A stretch of 64,000 nucleotides of DNA from Acidobacteriota bacterium (GTDB taxonomy: Bacteria > Acidobacteriota > Terriglobia > Terriglobales > Acidobacteriaceae), in contig JACPYL010000001.1 of NCBI GenBank assembly GCA_016196065.1, forward strand, positions 155,994-219,993. The letters run 5' to 3'. This document shows positions 36,104 to 44,443 of this stretch, piece after piece. The first letter of the stretch is position 1; every line of letters begins with the position of its first letter. The translations under genes were made by a program, and so were the position numbers. The notes beneath the pieces were generated by a model. It made no database searches, was not told the DNA's origin, and was given only the letters and a program-made list of their open reading frames with translations.

Positions 36104-37594
36104 ATGAAAATCAATCTCTTTACCTCCGCCCCTTCCTTAGTGGAAACCGAATGCCTGGTCGCCGTTGTACTGGACCAGGGCGAAAAAGATAAACCGGCAG
36201 CCGTTGTCGCATGTAGCGATGCAGCCGTACACGCCGCCACCAAAGAAGTGATCACCAGCCCTGACGTCACGGGCAAGACTTTTGAAACTACTCTGCTCTA
36301 TCGCCCGGCAGGACTGAAGGCGAAACGGCTGCTTCTGGTCGGTGGGGGCAAAGCAAAGAATTTCTCCGCAGCCGAACTGCGCAAGGTGGCGGGCGCGGCA
36401 GTGCGCACGCTCAAGGGCAAGAGCATTCGCAGCTTTGCCTTCGCACTTCCGGAAAACGCAGTCAGCGCAGCCGAAGGCGTGCGGTCGGTTGCCGAGGGCG
36501 CATTCGTGGGTGACTTCGATCCCGACTACTACAAGAGCGATCGCAAAGACCAGAAGATTGATTCCCTCACAATCGTCGCCAGCGGCGACCAGTCCGCGCT
36601 CGAACAAGCATTGAGTGTGGGACGCATTGTTGGTGAGTCGCAGAATTTCACTCGCGACCTGGTCAACGAACCGTCCAATCGTATGACGCCGACCACCATG
36701 GCCGACCGCGCCAGGAAGATGGCCGCGGAAGTCGGATTGAAATGCGAAACCTATGACGCTGACAAAATCAAAGAATTGAAGATGGGAGCATTTTGGGGAG
36801 TTGCCCAGGGATCGGATGAACCGCCGGCACTGATTGTTCTGCGTTATGAACCTGCCGGTGCGGTCGACAAGGTCCATCTCGGCCTGGTCGGCAAAGGCAT
36901 CACGTTTGATACGGGTGGAATCTCGATCAAGCCCGCCGACGGCATGGAGAAAATGAAATACGACATGGCCGGCGGAGCCACCATGATCGGAGTCATGCGC
37001 GCGATCGCTCTGCTGAAACCGAAGGTCAAGGTTACAGCCATCGTGTGCGCGACCGAAAATATGCCGTCTGGAAAGGCCCAAAAACCGGGCGACGTGCAAA
37101 TCGCCATGTCCGGCAAGTCGATCGAGATCATCAACACTGACGCCGAAGGCCGCCTTGTTCTCGCCGATGGCCTCTGCTATGCCCGCCAGCTAGGCTGTAC
37201 CCACCTCGTCGACGCAGCCACGCTTACGGGCGCAGTCGTCGTCGCTCTCGGCTACGTAAACGCAGGCATCTTTGCCAGCGATGACCAGATGTACGATCGC
37301 TTCACGCAGGCCAATAAACAGGCAGGTGAAAAAATGTGGCGCCTGCCGCTCGATGACGAATACAAGGAAGTCATCAAGTCCAACATCGCCGATATCGTGA
37401 ACTCCGGCGGTCGCTGGGGAGGCGCAATTTCCGCCGCCATGTTCCTGAAGGAATTTGCCGAGGACACTCCCTGGATCCACCTCGACATCGCCGGCACAGC
37501 CTGGATGGAAGACACCAAACCCTGGATCGCGAAGGGACCGTCGGGAATTGCAGTTCGAAGCCTGATTGAGTTTGTGAAAGGCTGGGCGAGCTGA
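36104..37594 (+). CDS. pepA: cytosolic leucyl aminopeptidase (M17)
   Basis: 496 residues; GAAAGAAAG precedes the ATG. The M17 catalytic domain carries the metal- and substrate-binding residues in LVGKGITFDTGGISIKP, MEKMKYDMAGGATMIGVM and the signature NTDAEGRLVLADGL. The family removes N-terminal residues from peptides in the cytosol as a hexamer with two metals per subunit. The N-terminal domain (about 1-165) is the variable macro-like half. Length is normal. It is one of several peptidases in this window. Confidence 0.96.
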   Translation: MKINLFTSAPSLVETECLVAVVLDQGEKDKPAAVVACSDAAVHAATKEVITSPDVTGKTFETTLLYRPAGLKAKRLLLVGGGKAKNFSAAELRKVAGAAVRTLKGKSIRSFAFALPENAVSAAEGVRSVAEGAFVGDFDPDYYKSDRKDQKIDSLTIVASGDQSALEQALSVGRIVGESQNFTRDLVNEPSNRMTPTTMADRARKMAAEVGLKCETYDADKIKELKMGAFWGVAQGSDEPPALIVLRYEPAGAVDKVHLGLVGKGITFDTGGISIKPADGMEKMKYDMAGGATMIGVMRAIALLKPKVKVTAIVCATENMPSGKAQKPGDVQIAMSGKSIEIINTDAEGRLVLADGLCYARQLGCTHLVDAATLTGAVVVALGYVNAGIFASDDQMYDRFTQANKQAGEKMWRLPLDDEYKEVIKSNIADIVNSGGRWGGAISAAMFLKEFAEDTPWIHLDIAGTAWMEDTKPWIAKGPSGIAVRSLIEFVKGWAS

Positions 37595-37612
37595 AACATA
37601 GGCTCGTATCTT

Positions 37613-38764
37613 CTACGAGTGCTCTACCTCAGGCGGCGAGGTGGGCGAGATTCCCTGCTTCGCATCGGAAGCTAGATCTTCGCGACCTTCGCTGGAAGGC
37701 GGCGCAAGCCGATGTCCCAGTCGAATAAAGGGACGTTCCACAATCTGATAACTGAGCCACGACACCAGGAAGATCATGATCAGGTTCACGGGAAATCGCT
37801 GAAGAAAGACCAGTCTCGATCCAGCGGTCGGAATGCAGAAAAACTGCTGCCAAAGATAGATGCCATACGAAAGGCGTCCGACCCATCGTAAAACGGCCGA
37901 CTCCAGCAACCGTCCAATCCAACCCTCAGGATGGTAGACGGTTCCAACCACGACCAGGGTCAGCAAACCGGATTCCCAAATTGAGTAAGTACGCACACGA
38001 TGCAAGACCTGCATGAGGACGTAGCCCGCTACACACAGGATCCACATCCAGGGCCGGAAGCGTCCAACAAATAGCGCGCGGACCGACGCATCATCGAGAA
38101 GTAACGCCGCCAGGCATCCCAATAGAAGCGCATCCAACCGAACGTCGGTGCGGGAACCAAACAATAACCCAGGAATTACGCGGTCAAACCAGTGTTCCCG
38201 AAAGTCCAACATTCTCCAACCCGCTACCGCAACCGCAAGGGCAAGCGCAAACCACCGCGCCCGGAGCTTGCCAAGCAGCACCAGCACCGCCGGCCAGAGC
38301 AAGTAAAAGTGCTCCTCGACAGCCAGTGACCAATAGTGGACCGTGTACCCTCCCCAACCATAGCGGATCCAACCCTTCGGCAAGTAGTTGCGAAAGAAAA
38401 ATACGGAACTCCACCATTCCGCCGGCACCACAATAATGGAGCCAAGCAAGGCAAGAATCCCGATCACCACCAGGTAAAGGATCGCAGGTGGGAGAATACG
38501 GCAAGCCCGGCGAATGTAGAAACCGCGCAGGCTGATCTTTCCACACGCATTCTGCTCCTCGAGCAGACGAGAACAGATTAGAAATCCACTGATTGCAAAA
38601 AAGAGGCTCACTCCGTTTGGACCAGTGCGGGTGAACGCAACGATCTGCGGGTGATGTCGCAACTCCGAGTAACTCACCAGATGGTCGACCAGCACGCCAA
38701 AAATTGCGATCGCTCGCCAACCGTCGAGAGTCGGCAGATATCCGCTTTTAGGTGGTCTGGTCAC
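37613..38764 (-). CDS. acyltransferase-3 family membrane protein (OafA/NodX-like)
   Basis: 383 residues starting at GTG 38764. The N-terminus has the family opening YLPTLDGWRAIAIFGVLVDH, followed by PNGVSLFFAISGFLICSRLL and about ten membrane helices, with SLAVEEHFYLLWPAVLVLLG in the middle. Such proteins move acyl groups, often acetyl, onto sugars of lipopolysaccharide, peptidoglycan or antibiotics. The C-terminus is cytoplasmic and charged. No glycosyltransferase is adjacent, so the acceptor is unknown. It is divergent from uvrC with only 80 bp between them. Confidence 0.88.
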   Translation of the reverse strand: MTRPPKSGYLPTLDGWRAIAIFGVLVDHLVSYSELRHHPQIVAFTRTGPNGVSLFFAISGFLICSRLLEEQNACGKISLRGFYIRRACRILPPAILYLVVIGILALLGSIIVVPAEWWSSVFFFRNYLPKGWIRYGWGGYTVHYWSLAVEEHFYLLWPAVLVLLGKLRARWFALALAVAVAGWRMLDFREHWFDRVIPGLLFGSRTDVRLDALLLGCLAALLLDDASVRALFVGRFRPWMWILCVAGYVLMQVLHRVRTYSIWESGLLTLVVVGTVYHPEGWIGRLLESAVLRWVGRLSYGIYLWQQFFCIPTAGSRLVFLQRFPVNLIMIFLVSWLSYQIVERPFIRLGHRLAPPSSEGREDLASDAKQGISPTSPPEVEHS

Positions 38765-38844
38765 GGCCCGTCAAGAGTAATCATGCTGTCGTTCGCAAGC
38801 AACGGCCATTCGCTGGTTCGATTAAAATATCGGTAGACGTCACG

Positions 38845-40752
38845 ATGGACCTCCCTCAGAAAATTCGTAGCCTGCCAACTTCTCCTGGGGTCTATCTCTA
38901 CAAAAACGCCGAAGGCGAAGTGATTTACATCGGCAAGGCGAAGAACCTGCGTTCGCGGGTCAGTTCGTATTTTCACGAGGGCCGCTGGACCGATGCCAAG
39001 ACCGGAACACTGGTGCGCGAAGCGGTGGACGTCGACTACGTAGTCGTCGCCAACAACAAGGAGGCGTTAGCCCTTGAGAATCACCTCATCAAGCAGAAGA
39101 AACCGCGCTTTAACATCCTGCTGCGCGACGACAAGACCTATCCTTACGTAAAGCTCACTCTCGCGGAACGCTTCCCTCGCGTGTATGTGACTCGTCGCCT
39201 CCGAAAAGATGGTAGCGCTTACTACGGGCCATACTTCCCCGCGAATCTTGCGTATCGGATCGTCGACCTGATCCACCGCAATTTCATGGTCCCGTCCTGC
39301 AAGGTGGATTTGACGCGCTACCATCCACGCCCATGTCTGCAGTACTACATCAAACGCTGCCTGGGTCCATGCGTGCAGGAACTGACGACGCCCGAGATCT
39401 ACGGCGAAGCCGTACGAGATGTGAAACTTTTTCTCGAAGGACGGCAGACTGACCTGGTGAAGTCGCTGCGTAATCGCATGGCCGAAGCAGCAAACGCGCA
39501 GGAGTTCGAGCGCGCCGCCAAACTTCGTGACTTGGTCTCCACCGTCGAGCAACTACAAGAGAAACAACGCATCGCCAGCGTTGACGGCGATGATGCCGAT
39601 GTCTTCGGATATCACTACGAAAACGAAATGGTCGCCGTAAATCTCTTCCACATGCGCGGTGGAAAAGTTCTCGATCGTCGGGAATTTTTCTGGGAAGAAT
39701 TACCGGAATCCTCTGCCTCTGGGTCTATGGATCAGGAAGCAGACTCGGCTCCCGCTGATCAAAGTGCGACCGCTGCAACCTTCAGTCCCGGAGAGCTTTT
39801 CTCCGCCCTCCTCAAACAGCTGTACCTCGGACAGCCATATGTGCCGCGCAACATTTACGTTCCCGCTGAATTTGAGGACCGCGAAGAACTGGAAGATGTG
39901 CTCAGCGAACAACTCGCGGGCGAAGGTGGACGAGCGACACGTGTCCACATCACCGTCCCACAACGCGGCGACAAGCGCGAACTCGTGGACCTATCCGGCA
40001 ACAACGCGAAACAATCCTACGATCAGCGTTTCCGCGTGATGAAGCCGAATGCGCGCGCCATCCAGGAAGCGTTTCAGGATGCACTCGCTCTAGCCGAACT
40101 CCCGAAGCGCATCGAATGTTTCGACATCTCACATATTCAAGGAGCAGAAACCGTAGCGTCGATGGTCGTATGGGAAGACGGCAAGATGAAGAAATCAGAC
40201 TACAGAAAATTCATCATCAAGACGGTCGAAGGCGTGGATGATTTTGCTTCCATGCGGGAGGTCGTCACTCGCCGTTACAAGCGTCTGCAGGAAGAAAAGA
40301 AGCCGATGCCCAGCCTGATCCTGATCGACGGCGGCCTCGGACAACTGCACGCGGCCGCACAAGCGCTCGAAGCTATTGAGATTATCAACCAGCCGCTTGC
40401 ATCCATTGCGAAACGCGAAGAGATCATCTACGTCTATGGGCAGGAAGACGACCCGGTCGTGCTCGATCACCACTCGCCCGTGTTGCATCTTGTACAGATG
40501 ATCCGCGACGAGGCCCATCGCTTTGCCGTGACCTTCCATCGGAAACGCCGCCAGATCCGCGACCGCGCCACGGAACTAAGAGAAATTCCGGGCATCGGAG
40601 AATCCACCACACGTCGTTTGCTCGAGCGCTTCGGCAGTTTGCAGGCCGTGAAACAGGCAGACGTCGCGGCGTTATCCGCGGTGGTGACCAAGACACAGGC
40701 CGAAGCGATTCTGGATTATTTTCACAAAGCGAATGTGGCCACGGGTCGCTGA
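38845..40752 (+). CDS. uvrC: excinuclease ABC subunit C
   Basis: 635 residues from ATG 38845; the frame extends upstream but would overlap the divergent acyltransferase promoter. The GIY-YIG nuclease domain is at about 14-90 (GVYLYKNAEGEVIYIGKAKN), four Cys that can hold an Fe-S cluster are at 152, 164, 172 and 176, and a UVR motif is at about 205-240. The RNase-H-like second nuclease domain is at about 440-540 (ECFDISHIQGAETVASMVVW, LILIDGGLGQL) and helix-hairpin-helix repeats end the protein (IPGIGESTTRRLLERFGSLQ). It makes both incisions in nucleotide excision repair with UvrA and UvrB. A Ser/Ala/Asp-rich insert lies at about 289-312. Confidence 0.97.
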   Translation: MDLPQKIRSLPTSPGVYLYKNAEGEVIYIGKAKNLRSRVSSYFHEGRWTDAKTGTLVREAVDVDYVVVANNKEALALENHLIKQKKPRFNILLRDDKTYPYVKLTLAERFPRVYVTRRLRKDGSAYYGPYFPANLAYRIVDLIHRNFMVPSCKVDLTRYHPRPCLQYYIKRCLGPCVQELTTPEIYGEAVRDVKLFLEGRQTDLVKSLRNRMAEAANAQEFERAAKLRDLVSTVEQLQEKQRIASVDGDDADVFGYHYENEMVAVNLFHMRGGKVLDRREFFWEELPESSASGSMDQEADSAPADQSATAATFSPGELFSALLKQLYLGQPYVPRNIYVPAEFEDREELEDVLSEQLAGEGGRATRVHITVPQRGDKRELVDLSGNNAKQSYDQRFRVMKPNARAIQEAFQDALALAELPKRIECFDISHIQGAETVASMVVWEDGKMKKSDYRKFIIKTVEGVDDFASMREVVTRRYKRLQEEKKPMPSLILIDGGLGQLHAAAQALEAIEIINQPLASIAKREEIIYVYGQEDDPVVLDHHSPVLHLVQMIRDEAHRFAVTFHRKRRQIRDRATELREIPGIGESTTRRLLERFGSLQAVKQADVAALSAVVTKTQAEAILDYFHKANVATGR

Positions 40753-40806
40753 TCCGGGTGTCTTAGGACTGCCCTGTATATCCTGACTGTCAGCAGGTAA
40801 GAAGCG

Positions 40807-41442
40807 GTGTTACTATCTCCGCGAGAATTAGTCCGCGTGTACAACCTCATTTATTGCAACCGGTGCGGGCTGCAAAGCAGCGCGGACGCCCAGTTTTGCC
40901 AAAGCTGCGGCGATACGCTGCGGGAGCCGCCACCCGCCCCGTTGCAATCTTCACCGAGCCTGCCTGATGAAAGTGTCTCTGCCATTGCTCAGGCAACGCC
41001 AGCCGCGCGCTATGCCGGCTTCTGGATTCGCGTAGTCTCTTCCTTGCTGGACCTCGTCCTGATATTCATTGTGCAATTCCCCATGCGCATGCTGGTCGGC
41101 TCGATGACTACGATCCTGGGTGAGGATTGGCAAATGCCGACGCCGAAGATCTTTTTCATGAACCGCATCGCCCGTATCGGCATGGCGATATTACTGGTGT
41201 GGCTCTATCGCGCGGGAATGGAAAGCTCTCATTTTCAAGGAACCTTGGGGAAACTGGCAGTCCAGATCAAAGTCACGGACCTGGAAGGCAACCGCATCTC
41301 TTTCGAACGAGCGACGGGAAGACACCTTGCCAAGTTTCTCTCTGCACTCAGCCTCGGAGTCGGGTACCTGATGGTAGGATTCACCCTGCAAAAACAAGGG
41401 TTACATGATCGAATAGCCGGCACCAGAGTGCTCTATCGCTGA
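40807..41442 (+). CDS. zinc-ribbon plus RDD-family membrane protein
   Basis: 211 residues from GTG 40807, 54 nt after uvrC; a GTG at 40837 would give a start closer to the zinc ribbon (MYNLIYCNRCG). The ribbon has the pattern CNRCG...CQSCG (four Cys). A Pro-rich linker leads to an RDD domain with AARYAGFWIRVVSSLLDLVL, a central transmembrane pair, GTLGKLAVQIKVTDLEGNRI and a final QGLHDRIAGTRVLYR. RDD proteins are thought to be small transporters or membrane chaperones; the function here is open. It is probably co-transcribed with uvrC. Confidence 0.83.
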   Translation: MLLSPRELVRVYNLIYCNRCGLQSSADAQFCQSCGDTLREPPPAPLQSSPSLPDESVSAIAQATPAARYAGFWIRVVSSLLDLVLIFIVQFPMRMLVGSMTTILGEDWQMPTPKIFFMNRIARIGMAILLVWLYRAGMESSHFQGTLGKLAVQIKVTDLEGNRISFERATGRHLAKFLSALSLGVGYLMVGFTLQKQGLHDRIAGTRVLYR

Positions 41443-41453
41443 ACTGATTTCTT

Positions 41454-42617
41454 TTATTTCTCCGCCGCCGGTTTCGTAAGCAGAAATGCCTTCACCACAA
41501 TCTGGTTGGGCTGCGTGCCGACGGGAATAACAGTCATCATCGAATATTCCGATGGCTCCAGTTTGGTCGGCTTGCGCTTCTGGATCACGGCCACATCGCC
41601 CGAACCGGAATCGAGCACCAGCAGGTAATTCTGGTTCTGCGACAAAGCGAGCGCATCCGGATGCGTGCCTACCGGAAGCACCATAATCACTTTGCCAATA
41701 TCGATATCGTAAACAGCCACGGTATTCGCGCCGAAATTGGAAACGTACAAGCGCGAATTATCGAGCGACACGACCGCACGCACCGGCTGCGCACCGATCA
41801 ACGAACTGCTCAGCACTTCATTCGGTGTGGTTTCAAGGATGGAGACGCTGTCGGCGCCGAAATTGCATGTGAACAGTTCGCCGCCATCGGGCTTCAGGGC
41901 AAGGCTTACAGGAGACTTGCCGACGTCCAGGAGCGCCAGCAACTTGTCCCGCTTCAGATCGATGCTTGCGACCTGATTGGACGCGGCGCAAGAGATGAAC
42001 GCTTTCGTCGAATCCGGGAGAATGACAATGTCCTCGGGATTCATACACACACTGATGGTCGAGCGCACCACCAGGCGCGCCGTATCAATGAGTGAAACGG
42101 TGCTGTCCGCGCGGTTGCTGACCACCACCGTCAATCCGTCCGGAGAGACGCGAGCGAGGCCGGGACCAGTGCCCACGCGGAGTGTGCCGACGACGAGGCG
42201 TTGATCGAGGTCCAGCACTGAAACGTTAGCGGAACCTGAGTTCGCGACGTAGGCGCGCCGGCCGTCCGGCGAAACGTCAATAAAGTAAGGGCGCCCGTGG
42301 ACGCCGATCGTGGCCACGACTTTGTTCTGCTCGGCGTCGATCACGCTGACATTGTTCGAGCCCGCATTCACTGCATAAACTTCGTTTCGCTTTGGATTGG
42401 CTGCAACCCCGGTCGGTTCCGTCCCAACCGAAAGATTCCGCACGGGCTGGAATGTGCGCAGGTCAATCACCGTAACCGTGTTGCTCTTGCCGTTCGTGAT
42501 GTAGGCGTACTCGCGATACCGGGGAGCGTTCGTTGGCAGGGAGCGCTCGTGGAAATACCACCATCCGCCTGCGAGAGCGAGTGGGACTAAAACTGCGATA
42601 AAGAGGAGTTTTCGCAA
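41454..42617 (-). CDS. membrane-anchored YVTN beta-propeller protein
   Basis: 387 residues from TTG 42617. An N-terminal membrane anchor (LLFIAVLVPLALAGGWWYF) is followed by seven or so YVTN blades, for example REYAYITNGKSNTVTVIDLR, RRAYVANSGSANVSVLDLDQ and SRLYVSNFGANTVAVYDIDI. The C-terminal blade ends VGTQPNQIVVKAFLLTK. Such propellers are exposed outside the cytoplasmic membrane and bind partners; none can be named here. The start is uncertain because no ribosome site is obvious. Confidence 0.87.
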   Translation of the reverse strand: MRKLLFIAVLVPLALAGGWWYFHERSLPTNAPRYREYAYITNGKSNTVTVIDLRTFQPVRNLSVGTEPTGVAANPKRNEVYAVNAGSNNVSVIDAEQNKVVATIGVHGRPYFIDVSPDGRRAYVANSGSANVSVLDLDQRLVVGTLRVGTGPGLARVSPDGLTVVVSNRADSTVSLIDTARLVVRSTISVCMNPEDIVILPDSTKAFISCAASNQVASIDLKRDKLLALLDVGKSPVSLALKPDGGELFTCNFGADSVSILETTPNEVLSSSLIGAQPVRAVVSLDNSRLYVSNFGANTVAVYDIDIGKVIMVLPVGTHPDALALSQNQNYLLVLDSGSGDVAVIQKRKPTKLEPSEYSMMTVIPVGTQPNQIVVKAFLLTKPAAEK

Positions 42618-42651
42618 GGTCAGGACTGTTCCGGCGTGACTATTTTCATAA

Positions 42652-42749
42652 CTGTCATCCTGAGCGGAGCGAAGGACCTGCTTCCCCGGCGAGCGAAACA
42701 GATCCTTCGCTCGCCCTCGGCTCCGCCTCCGGACGGGTCAGGATGACAG
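42652..42749. repeat. 98-nt nested cruciform repeat, copy 1
   Basis: The ends CTGTCATCCTGA and TCAGGATGACAG are exact inverted repeats. Inside, GAGCGAAGGACCTG (42667) pairs with CAGATCCTTCGCTC (42699) with one G-U, then CCTCGGCTCCGCCTCCGG forms a second arm. A second copy with the same layout lies at 50045-50141. It sits between the start of the YVTN gene and the end of the DAHP synthase gene. It has no coding capacity. Confidence 0.85.
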
Positions 42750-42805
42750 TTCTCAAGAGATACCCACCTAAAATACCAACACCGTGACGCATCGATACAG
42801 ACAGA

Positions 42806-43864
42806 CTACTTCGACACCGCGACGGCTAACGGAGTTCCAACTTCAGCAACGCTCCGTCCCAGAACCGCAGCGATCTGCCTGACCTGCACCATGAGCGCGT
42901 CGAACTGATCCGGATAGAGCGACTGCATCCCATCCGACAACGCGCGATCGGGATCATGATGCACTTCGATAATCAGCCCATCGGCTCCCACTGCAACGGC
43001 AGCTCGGGACAGCGGGGTCACCTTGTTGCGCTTCCCCGTTCCGTGACTTGGATCGACGACGATCGGCAAGTGACTCAGTCGTTGGACAGCCGGCACGACG
43101 CTGAGGTCGAGCGTGTTACGCGTGTGATCGGCAAACGTCCGCACGCCGCGCTCGCACAGCACAACGTTGTAGTTCCCTTCGCTCATGATGTACTCCGCGG
43201 CCATCAGAAACTCTTCGAGCGTCGCGGCAATACCTCTCTTCAACAAAACTGGCTTTCGAGCACGTCCAGCGCGTTTCAGTAGCGAGAAATTCTGCATGTT
43301 ACGGGCGCCGATCTGGATCATGTCCGCATACTTATCGACCAGGTCGAGCGACTCGTAGTCCACGGCTTCGGTGACAATCAGCAAGCCGAAGCGGTCGCGG
43401 ATTTCCGCCATAATCTTTAGGCCTGCTTCGCCCATTCCTTGAAACGAGTACGGAGATGTGCGCGGTTTGTAGGCACCGCCGCGAAAGAATTGTGCTCCGG
43501 CCAAAGCGACTCGCTCCGCAATCGCAAAGGCCTGCTCGCGACTCTCAATCCCGCACGGACCGGCCATGATCGCCAGATCCACCCCTCCAATCGTGACCGG
43601 AGAGCCGGGAAACTTGATGACTGTGTTGTCGGGCTTAACGTCGCGGCTGACTAATTTATAGGGCTTCGAAACCCGTATCACTTCCTGCACACCGGGCATT
43701 TCTTCCAGCGTGCCCGAGTCGACTTCACTTTTGTTGCCCGTGATTCCGATAGCGGTGCGCTGCGCACCCGGCATGGAGTGTGCGCGATATCCGAGAGATT
43801 CGACCTTTTCACAGACTGCACGGACTTGCTCTTCCGTGGCCTGTGCCCGCATGACAATCAGCAT
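42806..43864 (-). CDS. aroF: 3-deoxy-7-phosphoheptulonate (DAHP) synthase, type I-beta
   Basis: 352 residues from ATG 43864 (AGG eight bases upstream). The first 70 residues form a ferredoxin-like regulatory domain ([20 protein letters not shown]), as in Thermotoga-type enzymes. The barrel follows with [60 protein letters not shown] and [14 protein letters not shown]. It condenses phosphoenolpyruvate and erythrose-4-phosphate, the first step of aromatic amino-acid synthesis. The N-terminal domain implies feedback control by an aromatic product. Other shikimate genes are not in the window. The leader contains an unusual hairpin (43882-43943). Confidence 0.95.
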   Translation of the reverse strand: MLIVMRAQATEEQVRAVCEKVESLGYRAHSMPGAQRTAIGITGNKSEVDSGTLEEMPGVQEVIRVSKPYKLVSRDVKPDNTVIKFPGSPVTIGGVDLAIMAGPCGIESREQAFAIAERVALAGAQFFRGGAYKPRTSPYSFQGMGEAGLKIMAEIRDRFGLLIVTEAVDYESLDLVDKYADMIQIGARNMQNFSLLKRAGRARKPVLLKRGIAATLEEFLMAAEYIMSEGNYNVVLCERGVRTFADHTRNTLDLSVVPAVQRLSHLPIVVDPSHGTGKRNKVTPLSRAAVAVGADGLIIEVHHDPDRALSDGMQSLYPDQFDALMVQVRQIAAVLGRSVAEVGTPLAVAVSK

Positions 43865-43881
43865 AGTAATACCTGTAATAA

Positions 43882-43943
43882 GTCTAACGTCCCGCCGTTG
43901 CAACGGCAATGGTAGCGCCGTATGCGCCATTGCCGAGTTAGGC
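43882..43943 (-). repeat. 62-nt hairpin with attC-like ends in the aroF leader
   Basis: Read on the minus strand it begins GCCTAAC and ends GTTAGAC, which match the R'' (RYYYAAC) and R' (GTTRRRY) ends of integron attC sites and pair with one mismatch. Inside are a 9-bp inverted repeat CGGCAATGG/CCATTGCCG and a perfect palindrome GCCGTTGCAACGGC. Spacing between outer and inner boxes is uneven (1 and 15 nt), unlike canonical attC, and no integrase is nearby. Confidence 0.45.
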
Positions 43944-44072
43944 CGAAATCGCAGATCACTGTGATGCCAATCATTGACAAAGATCCGCTGCCATGGCCCG
44001 CGCCCTTGTTCTTCCGTAAAATAGCGCAGAATTCGATCTGCCCCGTGCGGCAAGACTAGCTTCGGAGGGAAT

Positions 44073-44372
44073 ATGTCCACGAAACAGGCCGTCACCATGG
44101 CCAGCCGTGCTTTGGCCGTTTATTGTCTGCTGTGGTTCCTGGCTGACTTTACCTATATGCCGACTGACTTGCTCTCTTTCTGGCACTACAGAGACGCGTA
44201 CGGCGCGATAACCGGTACCACCTACCTGCGCAACTACCATGTCCTCTATCTGGCTGCGCGACTACTACGCATGGTTTTGCTTTTCTTCGCGATGCAATGG
44301 CTTTACCGTTCCGGTCCCGCAGTGCAACGGTATTTTCTCGCTTCCACGGAGGAGGCACCAGAAGGGGAGTAA
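44073..44372 (+). CDS. 99-aa membrane protein of unknown function
   Basis: 99 residues; an excellent ribosome site (GGAGGGAAT) precedes the ATG. Two hydrophobic segments are visible ([20 protein letters not shown] and [19 protein letters not shown]) separated by an aromatic loop ([20 protein letters not shown]). The tail is acidic (STEEAPEGE). No family is recognised. It stands 71 nt ahead of leuS on the same strand and might be co-transcribed with it. Confidence 0.7.
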   Translation: MSTKQAVTMASRALAVYCLLWFLADFTYMPTDLLSFWHYRDAYGAITGTTYLRNYHVLYLAARLLRMVLLFFAMQWLYRSGPAVQRYFLASTEEAPEGE

Positions 44373-44443
44373 TTGCTTCCTGCGAACTCCGTTCGTCCGC
44401 CGGCAATGTAAAATAGTTGTTCTGTCTACACTTCCGATCTTCT

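Noticed and set aside
36137..37099. 320-codon minus-strand frame opposite pepA
   Set aside because: Antisense shadow of the M17 catalytic domain; Cys/His/Arg-rich without domains.
43865..44072. tryptophan/tyrosine leader peptide attenuator before aroF
   Set aside because: The hairpin is present, but no short frame with a run of aromatic codons precedes it on the minus strand.
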